A DNA stretch of 64,000 nucleotides. Source: Pohlia nutans. Lineage: Eukaryota; Streptophyta; Bryopsida; Bryales; Mniaceae. The position numbers were made by a program, and so were the translations under genes. Within the stretch, counting starts at the first letter, position 1, and the number at the start of each line of letters is the position of its first letter. The DNA lies in NCBI GenBank assembly GCA_022496805.1, contig CM040092.1, positions 14,650,113-14,714,112 of the forward strand. The letters run 5' to 3'. The notes below the pieces were generated by a model. The model did not search any database and was not told the DNA's origin. It was given only the letters and a program-made list of their open reading frames with translations. This document shows, piece by piece, positions 47,784-61,000 of the stretch.

Positions 47784-47873
47784 CCAATATGACATATACT
47801 ACAGACGACATTTTGGGACTTTGTGACTAGATAGGAGAGAAGAGGCCAATATGACAGATACTACAGACGACAT
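47784..47873 (+). repeat. Duplicated start-codon region of the PEPC gene
   Basis: A 28-bp segment at 47784-47811 recurs at 47846-47873 with one substitution (CCAATATGACATATACTAC versus CCAATATGACAGATACTAC). The downstream copy holds the real start. The upstream copy gives a 13-residue uORF, 47789-47830, MTYTTDDILGLCD, that mimics the true N-terminus [11 protein letters not shown]. Confidence 0.95.
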
Positions 47874-50800
47874 CGCAGAGGAGATTTCATTTCAAGCCTT
47901 TGATGATGATTGTCATTTGCTTGGAAACCTCCTCAATGACTGTCTACAACGAGAGGTGGGTCAAGGTTTTACGGACAAGGTGGACAGAGTTCGTTTGTTG
48001 GCACAAAGTGCTTGCAACATGCGCATGGCTGGGGTGGACCATGCTGCAATATGGCTCTCCAAACAGCTTGAAAAGGAGTTGAAAGGCATGGATCTTGATG
48101 AGGCGGTTCCTCTTGCTCGTGCTTTCAGCCATTACCTCAATCTTATGGGCATTGCAGAAACACATCACCGAGTCCGCAGAACAAAAATTTCTAGCCATGT
48201 CTCTAAATCTTGCGACGACGTATTTAATAGGCTCATACAAAGTGGATACTCGCAGGAAGAAGTGTACAATGCAGTTTGCCAGCAACAAGTTGAAATTGTC
48301 CTCACTGCCCATCCAACACAAATTAATCGTCGAACGCTACAATATAAACATCTTCGCATTGCGCATCTACTTGAGAGGAACGATAGAGGGGATCTTACAC
48401 ATGAAGATAAAGATCAACTCATTGAAGACCTAGTAAGAGAAATCACTTCACTATGGCAAACCGATGAAATTCGGCGTCGTAAACCAACCCCAGTTGATGA
48501 AGCTCGAGGGGGTCTTCATATTGTAGAGCAAACTTTATGGAAGGCTGTTCCTCAATACCTTCGTCGAGTGAGTAATGCATTGAAGCGACACACTGGAAAA
48601 CCTCTCCCTTTAACGGCCACTCCGATAAAGTTTGGATCATGGATTGGTAGCGACCGGGACGGAAATCCAAACGTCACTGCTAAAGTAACACGTGATGTAT
48701 GTTTTTTGGCAAGATGGATTGCTGCTGATTTGTATCTTCGGGAGATTGATGGACTACAATTCGAACTGTCTATGATGAATTGCAGTCAAAAATTAGCTGA
48801 TTATGCTTACAATATCATATCAAAAGAACATGATCATGAAGAGCATCATCATATTAGTTGGAAACCACGAGATAAACATTCTGAATACCATGGTCCAATC
48901 TTACCTCAACATCTACCCGTTGGGGCTGATATGCCTACCTTCACTGGCACAGACGGTGATTCACATGAAATGCCAATATTGGAACTTCCTGTAAAAGATG
49001 ACATTGATATGTTGTCAACTTTTCAGGTGCACATTTTGACCATCTATGTACTCATTTTTCTTACATTTTATTAATGCAATGAGATGAAAGCACGAAAAAC
49101 TCTACCAAAAAGTTAGTCTACTATACTAAAATCATTAATTTTTTAGTCAAAGGCCATAAATTCATATCAAAATATATTATATTTTGGTTTTAATTTCATG
49201 AGGCCCTATAGAGTTCTTATAGGTACTTGAACCCAAATTTTTAGAACAAAATCTTCAAAATAGTTTACAAAAAGTAGTATTTGAAAATGAATGCCTAAAT
49301 CTAATCTCGGTTGCAAAATTGATGACTTTAAATACACTCAATATAAATATAATTTTCATGACCTTTGAGATAATGATAGAGTTGAGGTCCTTGTTCCAAA
49401 AAAAAGTAGAAAAAAATATGTTTTGACATACTTTTTGTTTGCTTTATACCAACTTTGTTGATTGGTATGTAACTACTTTTTCAATTTTGACCACTTCTAC
49501 AATAAAAAATTTACAACTGCTTATTGAAGATCATTTTCTCAAATGTTTTTGGTAGACTTTATGAAACAATAGATGTTTTATTTTATTGATAATTTCTTTT
49601 TACGAAATTCAAATTTATAATGTATTTTTGAACCTTGCATTGTTGAATGGTCATAAGAGTCAGAGGTGGTAGACCTTTTTGTGCTTTCACCTAGTGTCGT
49701 CATTGAAGCTTCACCATGATGCTCGTAAGTTTTTGATTTGGATAGGCACATTGCAAACTCAATTTTTTTTTTACTCGTAATATTTGTGTATACTTCCATT
49801 AAAGTCTTGATTGGTATATTATTGATTGTTGAATCATGCAAAAAAATAAATTAAACTTGACAAACTTTAATTTTCAGAGTTCATCTAGTGTGAATACTGC
49901 CCCAAGTTCCACTATGCATTCAAAGGAAGGTTCACCTACAGCTTCCAAAGCAGCACAACATGTTGCATCATTCAATTTAAAAGATATGGCAGATGTCTTG
50001 CAAATTGCAGATGGTTATGGCACTCCAGTAACACCAACTCAAGCATCTACTTTAGCTGTTGCAGCAGTGTAGTAGGAGGACTCCCCAAGTCGGGCTCTTT
50101 TAGGAAAAAAACTCTACTAGAGTCAAACCTCAACAAGTCTAGTATGGATAAGCTACTAAATCCTAGCATGATTGGTCGGCCTGACATTGCGCCCTATAGA
50201 GTGGTCCTTGGCCATGTTCGACAAAAGCTGGTGAATACCCGACGAAGAATGGAGGAGATGCTAGAGGGTTCTCCTTGTGATTATGATCCAAACGACTATT
50301 ACGAAACTGGAGATCAACTTCTTGAACCACTCTTGTTGTGTCATGATTCAATGCAATCTTGCCGCTCAGAAATACTTGCTGATGGACGTCTTACCGACTT
50401 GATTCGCAGGTACCTTTTAACATAGTTGTTGCCTAATGTGAATGTTCATGTTAAAATTGTAGAACTTTTCTCTTCTAAATGGATTTTAGCTTTTTGGTTT
50501 TCCTAATTGAAATCATATTAAATATATGTGCTTTTCTTATAAATAAGTACCTTCAATTCTTTGAACCACCTTATATGTTTAGTTACCACTAATTCTTAAT
50601 GTTGATTTTAATTTTTTCTATTTGATTGTTTGATTTTATCTCTTATATTCAAATAATTTAGAGTGATATGCAAATTGTATTTTAAAAGCCTCATTTTGAT
50701 TGTGGATATTTTGAGACGTCCTAAATATGGTATAGTCCGTGATTCCAATCCAAATAAGATGTTATCTAGCTTCCAATTTGGCCCTCAATGAATAAATGGA

Positions 50801-52603
50801 TCTAGTATGACAAGAGATTGTGTTTATTGGTCTTGAATTTTATTACAGGGTGGCTACATTTGGAATGACACTTATGAAACTTGATGTAAGACAAGAAGCT
50901 GATCGACACACCGAAGCATTAGATGCTATTACCGGATGGCTAGAAATTGGAACATATAGTCAATGGGATGAGGACAAGAAACTTAAGTTTCTTACTACAG
51001 AACTCAAGGGAAGACGACCTTTGGTTCCACCAACAATTGCTGTGAAACCTGAAGTTCGAGAGGTATTAAACACATTTCGTGTAGCAGCCGAATTAGGAAC
51101 TAATTCACTAGGGGCATATGTCATTTCTATGGCATCTGAGGCCAGCGACGTTCTTGCAGTAGAACTATTGCAAAAACAAGCTTGTCTTGTGGTGGGTGGA
51201 GAACTTGGTAAGACATGCTCTGGTCAGACACTTCGAGTTGTTCCATTGTTTGAAACTGTGCAAGATTTACAAGTGGCAGGGATTGTAATACGAAAATTGC
51301 TGAAAATTGATTGGTATCGCGAACATCTAATTGCAAATCATCAAGGCCATCAAGAAGTGATGCTTGGTTATTCTGATTCTGGTAAAGATGCGGGTAGATT
51401 CACTGCAGCTTGGGAGTTGTATAAAGCACAAGAAGATGTTGTTGAAGCTTGCAAAGAGTTTGGCATCAAAATCACGTTGTTCCATGGACGGGGAGGAAGT
51501 GTTGGCCGGGGTGGAGGTCCCACATACATGGCTATCCAGTCTCAACCTCCCGGTTCTGTGATGGGAACATTGAGGGTTACTGAACAAGGAGAAATGATTC
51601 AAGCAAAGTTTGGATTGTCTCAAACGGCTGTGCGTCAACTTGAAATATACTCTACTGCTGTTTTGTTAGCAACTTTGCATCCACCCGATCCACCAAGGTC
51701 TACTAGTTGGCGCAATATTATGGACGAAATTTCTGAAAATAGTTGTAAGCACTATCGTGCCATAGTCTTTCAAAACCCTGAGTTTTTGGAGTATTTCCAC
51801 GAGGCGACACCTGAGGCTGAACTTGGAAATCTCAACATCGGTAGTCGACCAACTCGACGAAAAAAAACCGGTGGAATATCTCAATTGCGAGCAATTCCAT
51901 GGATTTTTGCTTGGACACAAACACGGTTTGTTCTTCCAGCTTGGCTTGGAGTAGGAAAAGGACTTGAGGCTGCATTTTCCCGTGGACATAAAGAAGAGCT
52001 TCAAGCTATGTATAGAGAGTGGCCATTTTTTCAGTCTACTATTGATCTAATAGAGATGGTTCTTGCCAAAGCTGACATACAAATAGCTAAACATTATGAC
52101 GAGGTTTTGGTGTCGCCATCAAGGCAACAGTTAGGTGAAGAACTTCGAGGAGAATTTCACACTACCCAAACAACCGTGTTGAACGTAAGCGGCCACCAAA
52201 AACTATCGGAGAACAACAAGACTTTGCAGAGACTGATTGAGAGTCGTCTGGCCTATCTTGACCCCATAAACATGCTTCAAGTAAGATGATATCTAACCTT
52301 ATAACGCTTTTATTGGTCTCACTTTCTACCATCATAATTTTGCCTTCAAGTGTTGATGTGCAACAAATAATGATTGATTCATTGTTTATTTTGCCTATTT
52401 CAACATTCAAATAACTTATAACTTTCATATATTCATATCATAAATAATTTATTTTCTTATATTGAATATATATGGTAATTATGGTTATTCTTCAGGTAGA
52501 AATCCTCCGTCGTTTGCGCCAAGATGTATCAAATATGAAGCTCAGGGATGCTCTTTTGATTACCATTAATGGAATAGCCGCTGGAATGCGAAATACCGGC
52601 TAG
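47851..52603 (+). CDS. PPC4: Bacterial-type phosphoenolpyruvate carboxylase (4 exons, one frame break)
   Basis: Cytosolic enzyme that carboxylates PEP with bicarbonate to oxaloacetate; the bacterial-type subunit forms hetero-octamers with plant-type PEPC and desensitises it to malate. Exons: 47851-49026, 49878-50409, 50849-52280, 52496-52603. Motifs are [13 protein letters not shown] (H154), [45 protein letters not shown] and [11 protein letters not shown]. It ends in RNTG, the bacterial-type hallmark (plant-type ends QNTG), and lacks the N-terminal phospho-serine motif. About 1080 residues, near the family's 1030-1120. In exon 2 the disordered linker frame meets a stop at 50070, while the next frame resumes by about 50066; exon phases require one extra base, so this is a one-base deletion, a sequencing error, or an intron of 74 bp (50069-50142). 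Confidence 0.93.
49027..49877 (+). other. PEPC intron 1
   Basis: A GTGCAC donor after TTTCAG and an AATTTTCAG acceptor bound an AT-rich 851-bp intron at phase 0, placed in the variable, disordered insert of the bacterial-type enzyme. Confidence 0.85.
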
Positions 52604-53075
52604 TTCTCCAAAAAATACGATTAATTCTAATGAATGTCGTGACTGAGTATATATGGTTAGTCAAATGTAATAAAATTAGAGAAGGTCATTTTCACAAGAT
52701 TCAAATGCATTGTATGATTGTATCTAACTAAACAAACATAACATTGGATTTTTTCCCCTTGATTGCAGCAAATGAGAAATTTTTATTCCATTTGCTCTCA
52801 ACATTTGAGTGATTTGACCAAAAGTTATCAAAATCTAATATTTCAAAATCTAAAGACCCAAAAACTCTCTAATTGCATTTTAGATTCAGTCTAAAATTTG
52901 TATATTACTTGTTAAGTATAAAAGTTTCTATTATTAGACTTATTTAAGTAGTTGTGATTATTGAATGAGTAATTTGAAGTTGATAGCATAATTCAAATGG
53001 ATATGCTCTTGAGTGCAAAATCTTAGTATCTTACCATATAGACGTATTTTTATTGAAAATTTATTGCATGATTGT
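52604..53075. other. PEPC 3' flank, nothing further seen
   Basis: The PEPC 3' UTR and intergenic AT-rich DNA. A possible polyadenylation signal, AATAAAAT, lies at about 52668. Confidence 0.4.
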
Positions 53076-53079
53076 TTAA

Positions 53080-54388
53080 CCCCTAAAGGTCCAACTATGC
53101 AAAAAATGCATGATGTATAGAATTGAACGTTGACTTCTCATCCGTTATGCACTTTTTTTAGTTTGGATTTTTTATTGTAGATTTTATGAGAAATTAGCTT
53201 CATGCATGTGTCAATCGATTAGAAAGGAGATAATTTGTGAAATTTTTAAACCACATTTTATGTTGCAGTGATTCACCCAAAATTTCTAAGATTTCAGTGT
53301 AAAAGTGCTCTTGATAAAATCAACTCATAAAGTTAAACAATCAAAAAATCTCCAAAAATCACTACACTTAGAGTATTACACTTCAACATATCACAACAAA
53401 TTTCATTGGTTCCCAAATTGTCAGTATCTTATTGAAAATCAAATTACAAAAGAACTTTGAATTTTTTAGTTTCAAAATTTCAAAAAAAAAAATTGGTGAT
53501 AGCAATTGTAGATCTAACCAAATAAATAGAATCTAAAATTCATAATGGGCTTTGCAAGCTATGATCTACCAAAAAAAAGAGTGCAGCTAGTGTAGCTCAA
53601 ACCCGTGCAACTCATGGGATTGCTATTAGTGTAGTAATGTGCACATGTTGACCTCAAATTAGATCAGAAATTCCACGATTTAAAATAGGGTTTTTACTAA
53701 TACTTCCTCTCTGGAGATTGTCATGTTTATTTTGAGACTCTAGGCTTTACTCAATGGCCTTTTTTTTTATACATCAGGAGCAATTAGAGCCTTTTTTACA
53801 TAACCTCTATAGCTAGGTATTATGAAAAATGTATTTCATATCCCACTTCTAAAATTGGACCATTATTTCGTTTCCAAAAAAAATTCCAATTTTTTTTTAA
53901 CAACACTAAGAATTTGAAAAACAAAAGCATCATGAAACAATTAATTAAAATATAATTAAGGGTAATACTTAAAATAAAATAAAAATGTTAGTTTTATACA
54001 CACTTGTCGTATGTTGCTAAAAGTTTGCAAAATTAAAATTTGACCCCCTTCTAGTACTTCCCATATTATAGACACGCATCTTTTCCAAGTGTTATTGATT
54101 AATTTGGAGCTAGATAACCAATATTGGAAAAAATCATTGTTGTAGGCACTTTGATATTTTGATTCTTCTTGAAACAATGCATTTTGTTTTACAAAAGATT
54201 CCATCTCAATATTTATTAGTGATTTTCCAAAGATTGAAAAAAAGCGGTGTACCGTAGCTTGCAAATATTCCTAATGTACAACTTTTATTCATATACCGGT
54301 ATCAAGTTCAAAATATCCCTCTTAGTTGCATTTTATAAGACATCTTTGAAATTCTCCAAATCAAGAGAGGAGTGAGGACGAATAGGAG
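53080..54388. mobile_element. piggyBac-like MITE with nested hAT-like element
   Basis: Flanked by TTAA (53076-53079 and 54389-54392). The left end is CCCCTAAAGGTCCAAC; the right end on the other strand is CTCCTATTCGTCCTCAC, more diverged. Outer parts match the MITEs at 36619 and 40367. In those, the phrase ataatgtacaacttttattc is continuous; here it is split by 53548-54268. It lies between the convergent PEPC and UBC23-like genes. Confidence 0.82.
53548..54268. mobile_element. Nested hAT-like element, 721 bp
   Basis: The flanking repeats are TCATAATG (53540-53547) and TCCTAATG (54269-54276), 7 of 8 matching. The ends are GGCTTTGCAAGCTATG and, on the other strand, ATATTTGCAAGCTACG. An 8-bp duplication and short inverted ends suit the hAT superfamily, though the terminal bases are not the usual CA. 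A 102-codon reverse frame (53956-54264) is not recognisable. Confidence 0.6.
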
Positions 54389-54392
54389 TTAA

Positions 54393-55050
54393 GTTATAAT
54401 TTGAAAGGTTTGTTGGTGAAATTCATTTTCTCACAAATCTTGTCTATACATTTTGATTCATCAAGATATGCTCAAATGTTGTAATTTTATTGAGAAGAGA
54501 TCTACTTAACAGCCACTGCATTGAACATGCTTATGCTTTAAGAAGATACCACCACTTAATTTGTGCAGTTGTTAGTAGTTTCATTTTGATTAGTAGTGCC
54601 CCTAAATAGTCATGTAGAGAGTCAAGATTTAAGTCATACCCCTAAATAGCATCATCTATTCATCATCTATTCAATAGCTAAGGTCACCTATTCATACCAT
54701 TTTAAATGCAATTGATGTACTCTACTAACAAAAGAATTTATAATGTTATTTGTTCCAGTGAAGAGCAAGTATACAAGAAGCATTTGGAATAGAGTTATGT
54801 AATGTTGAACAAAAAAAATTGAATCTATTGGACCAAACAGGTGTGTCAAGTTTGAAATTTTTATTTTTGAATTTCACATATTTCTATTGTAGAAGGCTTC
54901 TACTACTCTTTTTACAACTAGAATTTTGTAAGGAGAATAATGGCTAAGGACTTTGAGGCATAGATGAGGGACAAACGTACCGGTAGAGGCTACATTTGGA
55001 TACTTGAAGCCAGCTCAATCTTTTGTGAATCGACAATGTTGAATGTGCAA
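54393..55050. other. Intergenic, includes UBC23-like 3' UTR
   Basis: AT-rich, no gene seen. The part next to 55050 should be the 3' UTR of the reverse-strand E2 gene. Confidence 0.5.
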
Positions 55051-58000
55051 TCATGTGTTTGCAACAACACTAGAACATGGAGTGTACTCCAATGATGGAC
55101 AATTGGATTGGTTATCAAGCTCAGCAAATGCAACTGTAAGTTTTACCAAGAGCTTGTCGAGCATGATTCTAAATCCCATTGTGCTATTTTGTGGCATTCC
55201 AAGAGTGTCAACTTTTGATTGTAAGTTATCTCCCACTGATCCTACCTGCATAATTGTTACTAAACATTTATTAGAATATTTTGATGAGGAATTACAATGT
55301 TTGACATTTACACTACAAAAAACCATGGGCCATTTTGGCATAGTTCCTAGTTCACAAGAGTATGTTCAAAATAGGATATGAAAATTTATTCATTTGTTGA
55401 CTTTTAGTTTTGGGAAAAGCAACATTGTAATCATAATGCTAGTCCAAAGACCATTATGAATAAAGATTGTGTAGAGGGTAGTTTTCTTATCCATGTATCA
55501 AGGTATTAGGTAGCAAGATCTACCTTTGGTACCTCCCTTCAGAGGTAAATTCTATGACTGAGACCACAATTAGTATCCAATAATCAATACTCCAATAGCT
55601 AATAATCAATCTTGTAACCAATAAGTAGTAACTACCCAAAAAAATTAATAACAATTATTTAGAAATAGGATGTGTTATATCTATGTCTTTTAGTAGTCAC
55701 TCTTTTAGTCTTTTAGATTGGAGTATTGGCAAGATTGTAAATAATGATTATAGTATGACAAATATAATAATAGAATCAGTTATAAGTAGGAAGCATACAA
55801 ATTATCTTACCAAGGCACCATTCATGTATGTTGCGCATGTCTTTAGTAGGATTGGTCCTCTTTGATGAAAGTGATGTTGAACTATAAGTTCAAAATGCTG
55901 CATTCAAAGCATGTATATAATGAAGTGAAGATGGGAGAACCTCCCTCAAATAAAAATAAAAATCATTTAGATAGACATTTTAGAAGAAAAAAAACTTCAA
56001 ATGTGCTCTAAATGAAGGTATTTAACTCTATTCACCTTGAGATTGAGCTTGCTTTAAATTAGATTTTTGATCACTCTGTTTGAAAAAGAGTCTTAATCTA
56101 TGCTGCATATTTTAGTTTTTAAAATCATGTAAGGGATCGTTCACCTGTAGTGGCCGATGGAGCAGATGCAATATAGACTTGCATGATAATAAGAAAGCAT
56201 TCTCATTGTACAAAATCGAATTTTTTTCTCCCTCTGGAAGGCCCATCTGTTTTTCGTACCCAGCTTCATTAAAATATGGAGCAACATTAAGCACCAATCC
56301 TTGAATTGAGATTAAAATTTGTAGTATACTTGAATTGGAACCATTCCAAACTTCAGTTCCCTTCCCTACCCATGTGTTGAGAAGGCTCAAACATACGTTA
56401 CCGTTTTCATACAGATTTGGATTTAATCGTAGTCCTCTAGAGTGATAATATGCCACCTACAAGGATTTTAAGAAAATTAGTCTCTAAAATACTCTATTGC
56501 AATTTAAGCTTACATATCTATTATAATACTAATGGAAATAATGGCCTAATAACCAAAATGAAATTTAAAAAATTATTTTATTATAAAGCTACAAGTTATA
56601 TGTATAAAATTAGTTTGATATTTTGGCAATAACTCAGGGAAGTCACTCTCGAAGTTTTATTAAACTATGTGAGAAACAATATAGGGTACTTTTAATTCAT
56701 TGGAGAGAAAAAAAAATAATGCAAACTTTGGATATACTATAGCCTGGATGAAATGGCCCATACAATATTATATCTAAAGTGGGTTAGGTGAAAAGTACAA
56801 GAAGTATATATATTTTTATTAAAAAAGTAGGGTCTAGGATATTTGGAGGAATGAAGAATTTATGCGAGATCTAATAAAAATTCTTCGATTGAATGAAAAA
56901 TTGCCTTAGTTGACTAATAATCATTGAAGTTTGCCATTGGTTGTAGATGAACCACAAATGAAGGTTGAATTATTTGGCTTCAAGAGGGTATTCTCCTCAT
57001 AAGGAATCACAACATCAAGTGACCAATGAGGTTCACGAGGCTATGGCAGTTGGTGGTGTCGCGGGCTTTCTCTCCACAAGACGCGTTTTTGTTATTTTTT
57101 TTGTTACGGATCAAAAACAATTCATACCAAGATTCGAAGATTTGGAGAAATGGCACAATTTATAAACAAAATAGGGTCTTTAAAATAAGTTAATGGTGGA
57201 AATTATATTTGCCTATAGGGTCTTGAAAAATACCCCAAAATACCATTTTATCTACTAGTAGGGTGCAAGTAATTCAAGTAATTTAGATAAATAGCCCACC
57301 TCTAATTAACCCATGAATGCACGTGGTTTACAAAGGTATATAGTATGTGACCTCTTTGAGGGCAATAAAGGATTTGATGTTTAATTAACTTACTGGAGGG
57401 ACAAGAGGAAATTCTTGGGGCAGATGAAAATCAAATATAAATACACCATCATGATATGGAGTGCCTTGTGCACCCAGAATGGCAGCTCGAATTAAATCCA
57501 TACGATCTTCATACACTCTAACATAAATTGAATCTGTAAAGAATTAAAACATTAAAAAAATTAGTTACCTTTACAAAATTACTAGTCAATTGTTAAAAAA
57601 ATTATTCTATAATGAAAAATATAAGTTTAAAATAATGATTAAGCATTTAAGTAAAATGTAGTTTGAAGTAAAAAAATACAAATTTATTCTTACTTGGAAG
57701 GTTCTTTTCAAGAATTTCCCACTCAGCTTGTATCTTCTTTATCCATTTTCTTTGCGGATTTGGCTGATGCACATATTACGACTATTTTTTATTCATTGAT
57801 AATTTTGAGGAATTTTAAGTTTATCGTGTCCCTACAAAATAATGCAATTATAGGATGTTTGACTAATTTGCATTCTAAAAAACTAAGAAAATCTATAAAA
57901 ATTCAAAATCTAAAGTGTGCATTATAAAAAATTGTTATTTTAATTTGATTATGATACAGTGATACTAACCAACAATATAAATGCTATATCTTTTATTTTA

Positions 58001-61000
58001 TAGACCAAATTAAATTATTAATAGTCATACACAATCATTTGGTAGCATGAAGTTATTTTTTAATTGTTGTTGATCTTACATATTCAAGATCTACGAAATG
58101 ATGGTCTACAGCCCCATAGACAGAATCAAATTGATTGAAGCATTTAGGTTTTTCTTGTATCTCTTCATAAAATTGTTTTTGATTTCTTGAATTTTCTATA
58201 TTGCAAATGTTATCTTGTTCACTATTAGGATGAAAAAGAGAGTGTGTGCCCATTACTTGTGCATTACTTGTGCCCATTACTTGTGCATCAACGTTTGATT
58301 GATTTGATGGTGATTTCAACAAATGTGAAGTGTTGTAGTCGACATCTTTTGAAGGGCATTTAGATTCAATACTACATTTAGAACAAACGTATTTCTTATA
58401 ATCTACATTTGAGCTTGAGATTGTGGTATTTGAATCTTGTTCAACATTTTTATAAATAAAAGAAGAATGGTTGGGTCTTCTTGGATTGCGATAGGATTCA
58501 AGTATGTCATCTATACTAGAACAAAAAAGTGCACTTTGGTTGCAAATCAGGTTACTTGACTGGAGTTTCAAATTGCGTAAAATGTTTGCCATTTGTGATA
58601 CAAGTTTCTTACATGCCACTGCTATTGGACGTCTATATTGGCGAGGGCTACAAATTGCTAAACTAGCATGATCTTGAATTGTTGTTATTTTTTCTAGTAA
58701 TTTTTTTTGTATTGGTCTTTCATTGCACTTTTGTCTTTCATTGCACTTTTCTCTTTTTGTACAATTATCATCTTCAATAGTAATTTTTTGAGGAATTGTT
58801 GAAGATTGATCCAGTACTAGTGTTAATGATATTTGGCCTGGTTCTACCTGAAGCACATATTTAGAATTATTTTATATATGATAATGTACAAAAGCAACTT
58901 TTTTTTTCACATTATTGTTTCACATTTTACAAAAAGATGAATATATGATTACAGTTTCCATATGATTATTTTTATGTATACGTATTTATAGTTTCTTTTA
59001 TTCTGTAATAAATTAAAACTTAATATACAAGTACATCATTTAAAAAAATGATTATAATACAACTATACCCCAACATCTTCATTAAATTCCATTGAGGCCC
59101 AAGTCAAATCATTGCTATCATATAAGATTTGGTACTCATTTTCTTCTAATTCTACTTCTTCGTCTTCATTGCTCACCACAAAGATATCTGTAGGACCTAC
59201 CTGTTGAAATATAAATAGTTCATATTATGCAATATATGATAGGTCACAAAATAAAAATTATCTCCTGGTCCATAAGATAGATAGATAGAAACTCCGGTCC
59301 TCTTTTGAGGCCGGCATGAATAAAGTGTTTATTCATAATGTCAGTGACCAGTGCCTACCGAACAAAGGGCCATTGGAACAAAACTACTCTTCCTTATCGG
59401 GAATAGAAAACTGGTTCAAAACTTTGTAGTAAATAACATGAAGCAAAAAAATCATGTTAGAAATTTAAAAATCTATAAAAACTAAAAGATAGAATACCTT
59501 AGATATATTTCCATCTGCCCAAAGTACTGAGATTTCTCCATCTTGCAACTCAATTACATTTCCAACCCATGATAAGTCTACTATGGGATAATCATTATTT
59601 CTAGACTTTTTTTCTCGATATCGTCTACGAGCTAGACATTTCTCTTTTTGAGGCACTTCAATGTCTTCATTATTTGCAACCGCATGTTGTTCATCATTTA
59701 TAATTTCTTCTTCAATGTATATATCACCATCTTGCACAACTTCAAATTTGTGCTCCAAACAAGAAGTTATACCTGCAAATAAATAACAATTAATGTCTCC
59801 TTATATATAAATACACAAAACTTAAAATCTAATAGATTTTTTAGAAGCTATTGTCTAGGTAGGATGTAGAGAGTTTACCAAGTTTACTTGATTCCACCTT
59901 TGGTTGCTTCATTGTCAATCGTACCACCACATCGCCAAGACGATAGTTAAAATGTGGATGTTCAACTACTTCATAGACACTCACATTTTCCTCTTGAAAA
60001 GAATTTTTTTGAGGGTTGTTGAGCTTTTCAACTTGTTGCAACCATCGAACTATAGTTGTTCTTTGTGTTGCATTAACACTCTTTATAATGCCTACACAAG
60101 ACCAAATATCCTTTGTATATAAAAACCAATGAAATCTCACAATAAATATACTTTTCTTTTGTACCAAGGAAAATTGAAAATGTATTTAGGCATTGTAAAC
60201 AATTATTTGCATTTCTATTGAACTGTAATATGCTTCAATTTGCAACTTTAGAATTGGGCAAATGCAAAATATAGTCATCCTACTTTTTAAGCCTTGGTGC
60301 ACAAATTTGGATTTCCATTAAACTGTGAATGATTATATACAATTAGATTTGGCATAGAACAAATTAGGAAATCTTTAGTAATGTTAAGATTTTGTTATCA
60401 TCACCAACATAGGCTTGAATTGGTGATTTTCTCCTTACAAATGAATTATTTAACCTAAAACACATACATGGCCCTATACAAAAATGCATCTCCAAATTTA
60501 AAAAAAAAGTTGTAGATGAAATTTGAAGCTAGTTTCTTTTTATAATCAAATATGTGAAAAGTAATAACCTCAATTTTTTGGTTTAATTTAATATTTTTAA
60601 TATTTTAACCCAATATAACTAATTATTAATTAGTATATATATTAGTTAGCATATATTGATTAATATATCTAGTATAGACTAATTGATAAAATTTTAGTGG
60701 ACTTTTTTTTTGAACATGCTTGAAAACAAAGTTTTTAGATAATTAAGATTAAAAAAAATTGAATATAGAATTGAACACCAACATTTTTTAGCCATAAATT
60801 AGTTGAATTGGTATAGAAAAATGGAGGTTTTGAATTTCAAAATCTTCAAGGTAAATTTTTTTGAAAAATTAAAAATTTATTATATAGTTGGCATATGAAT
60901 GATTTTAAAATTTTCTCCATTTTTTTTTCATTATTTCAATAGTACTTAATTTTAAAATCAATTCAAAAATTAATGTATGTAAGAAAGTGCAGTGAGTGCA

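Noticed and set aside
47900..48670. Several overlapping frames in PEPC exon 1
   Set aside because: Shadows of the PEPC frame on both strands; only one translation matches the family.
55307..55330. CACTACAAAAAACC as a CACTA transposon end in E2 intron 11
   Set aside because: No partner end or 3-bp duplication was found.
55043..55381. 112-codon forward frame
   Set aside because: It is antisense to the last coding exon of the E2 gene, whose reverse-strand translation matches the family.
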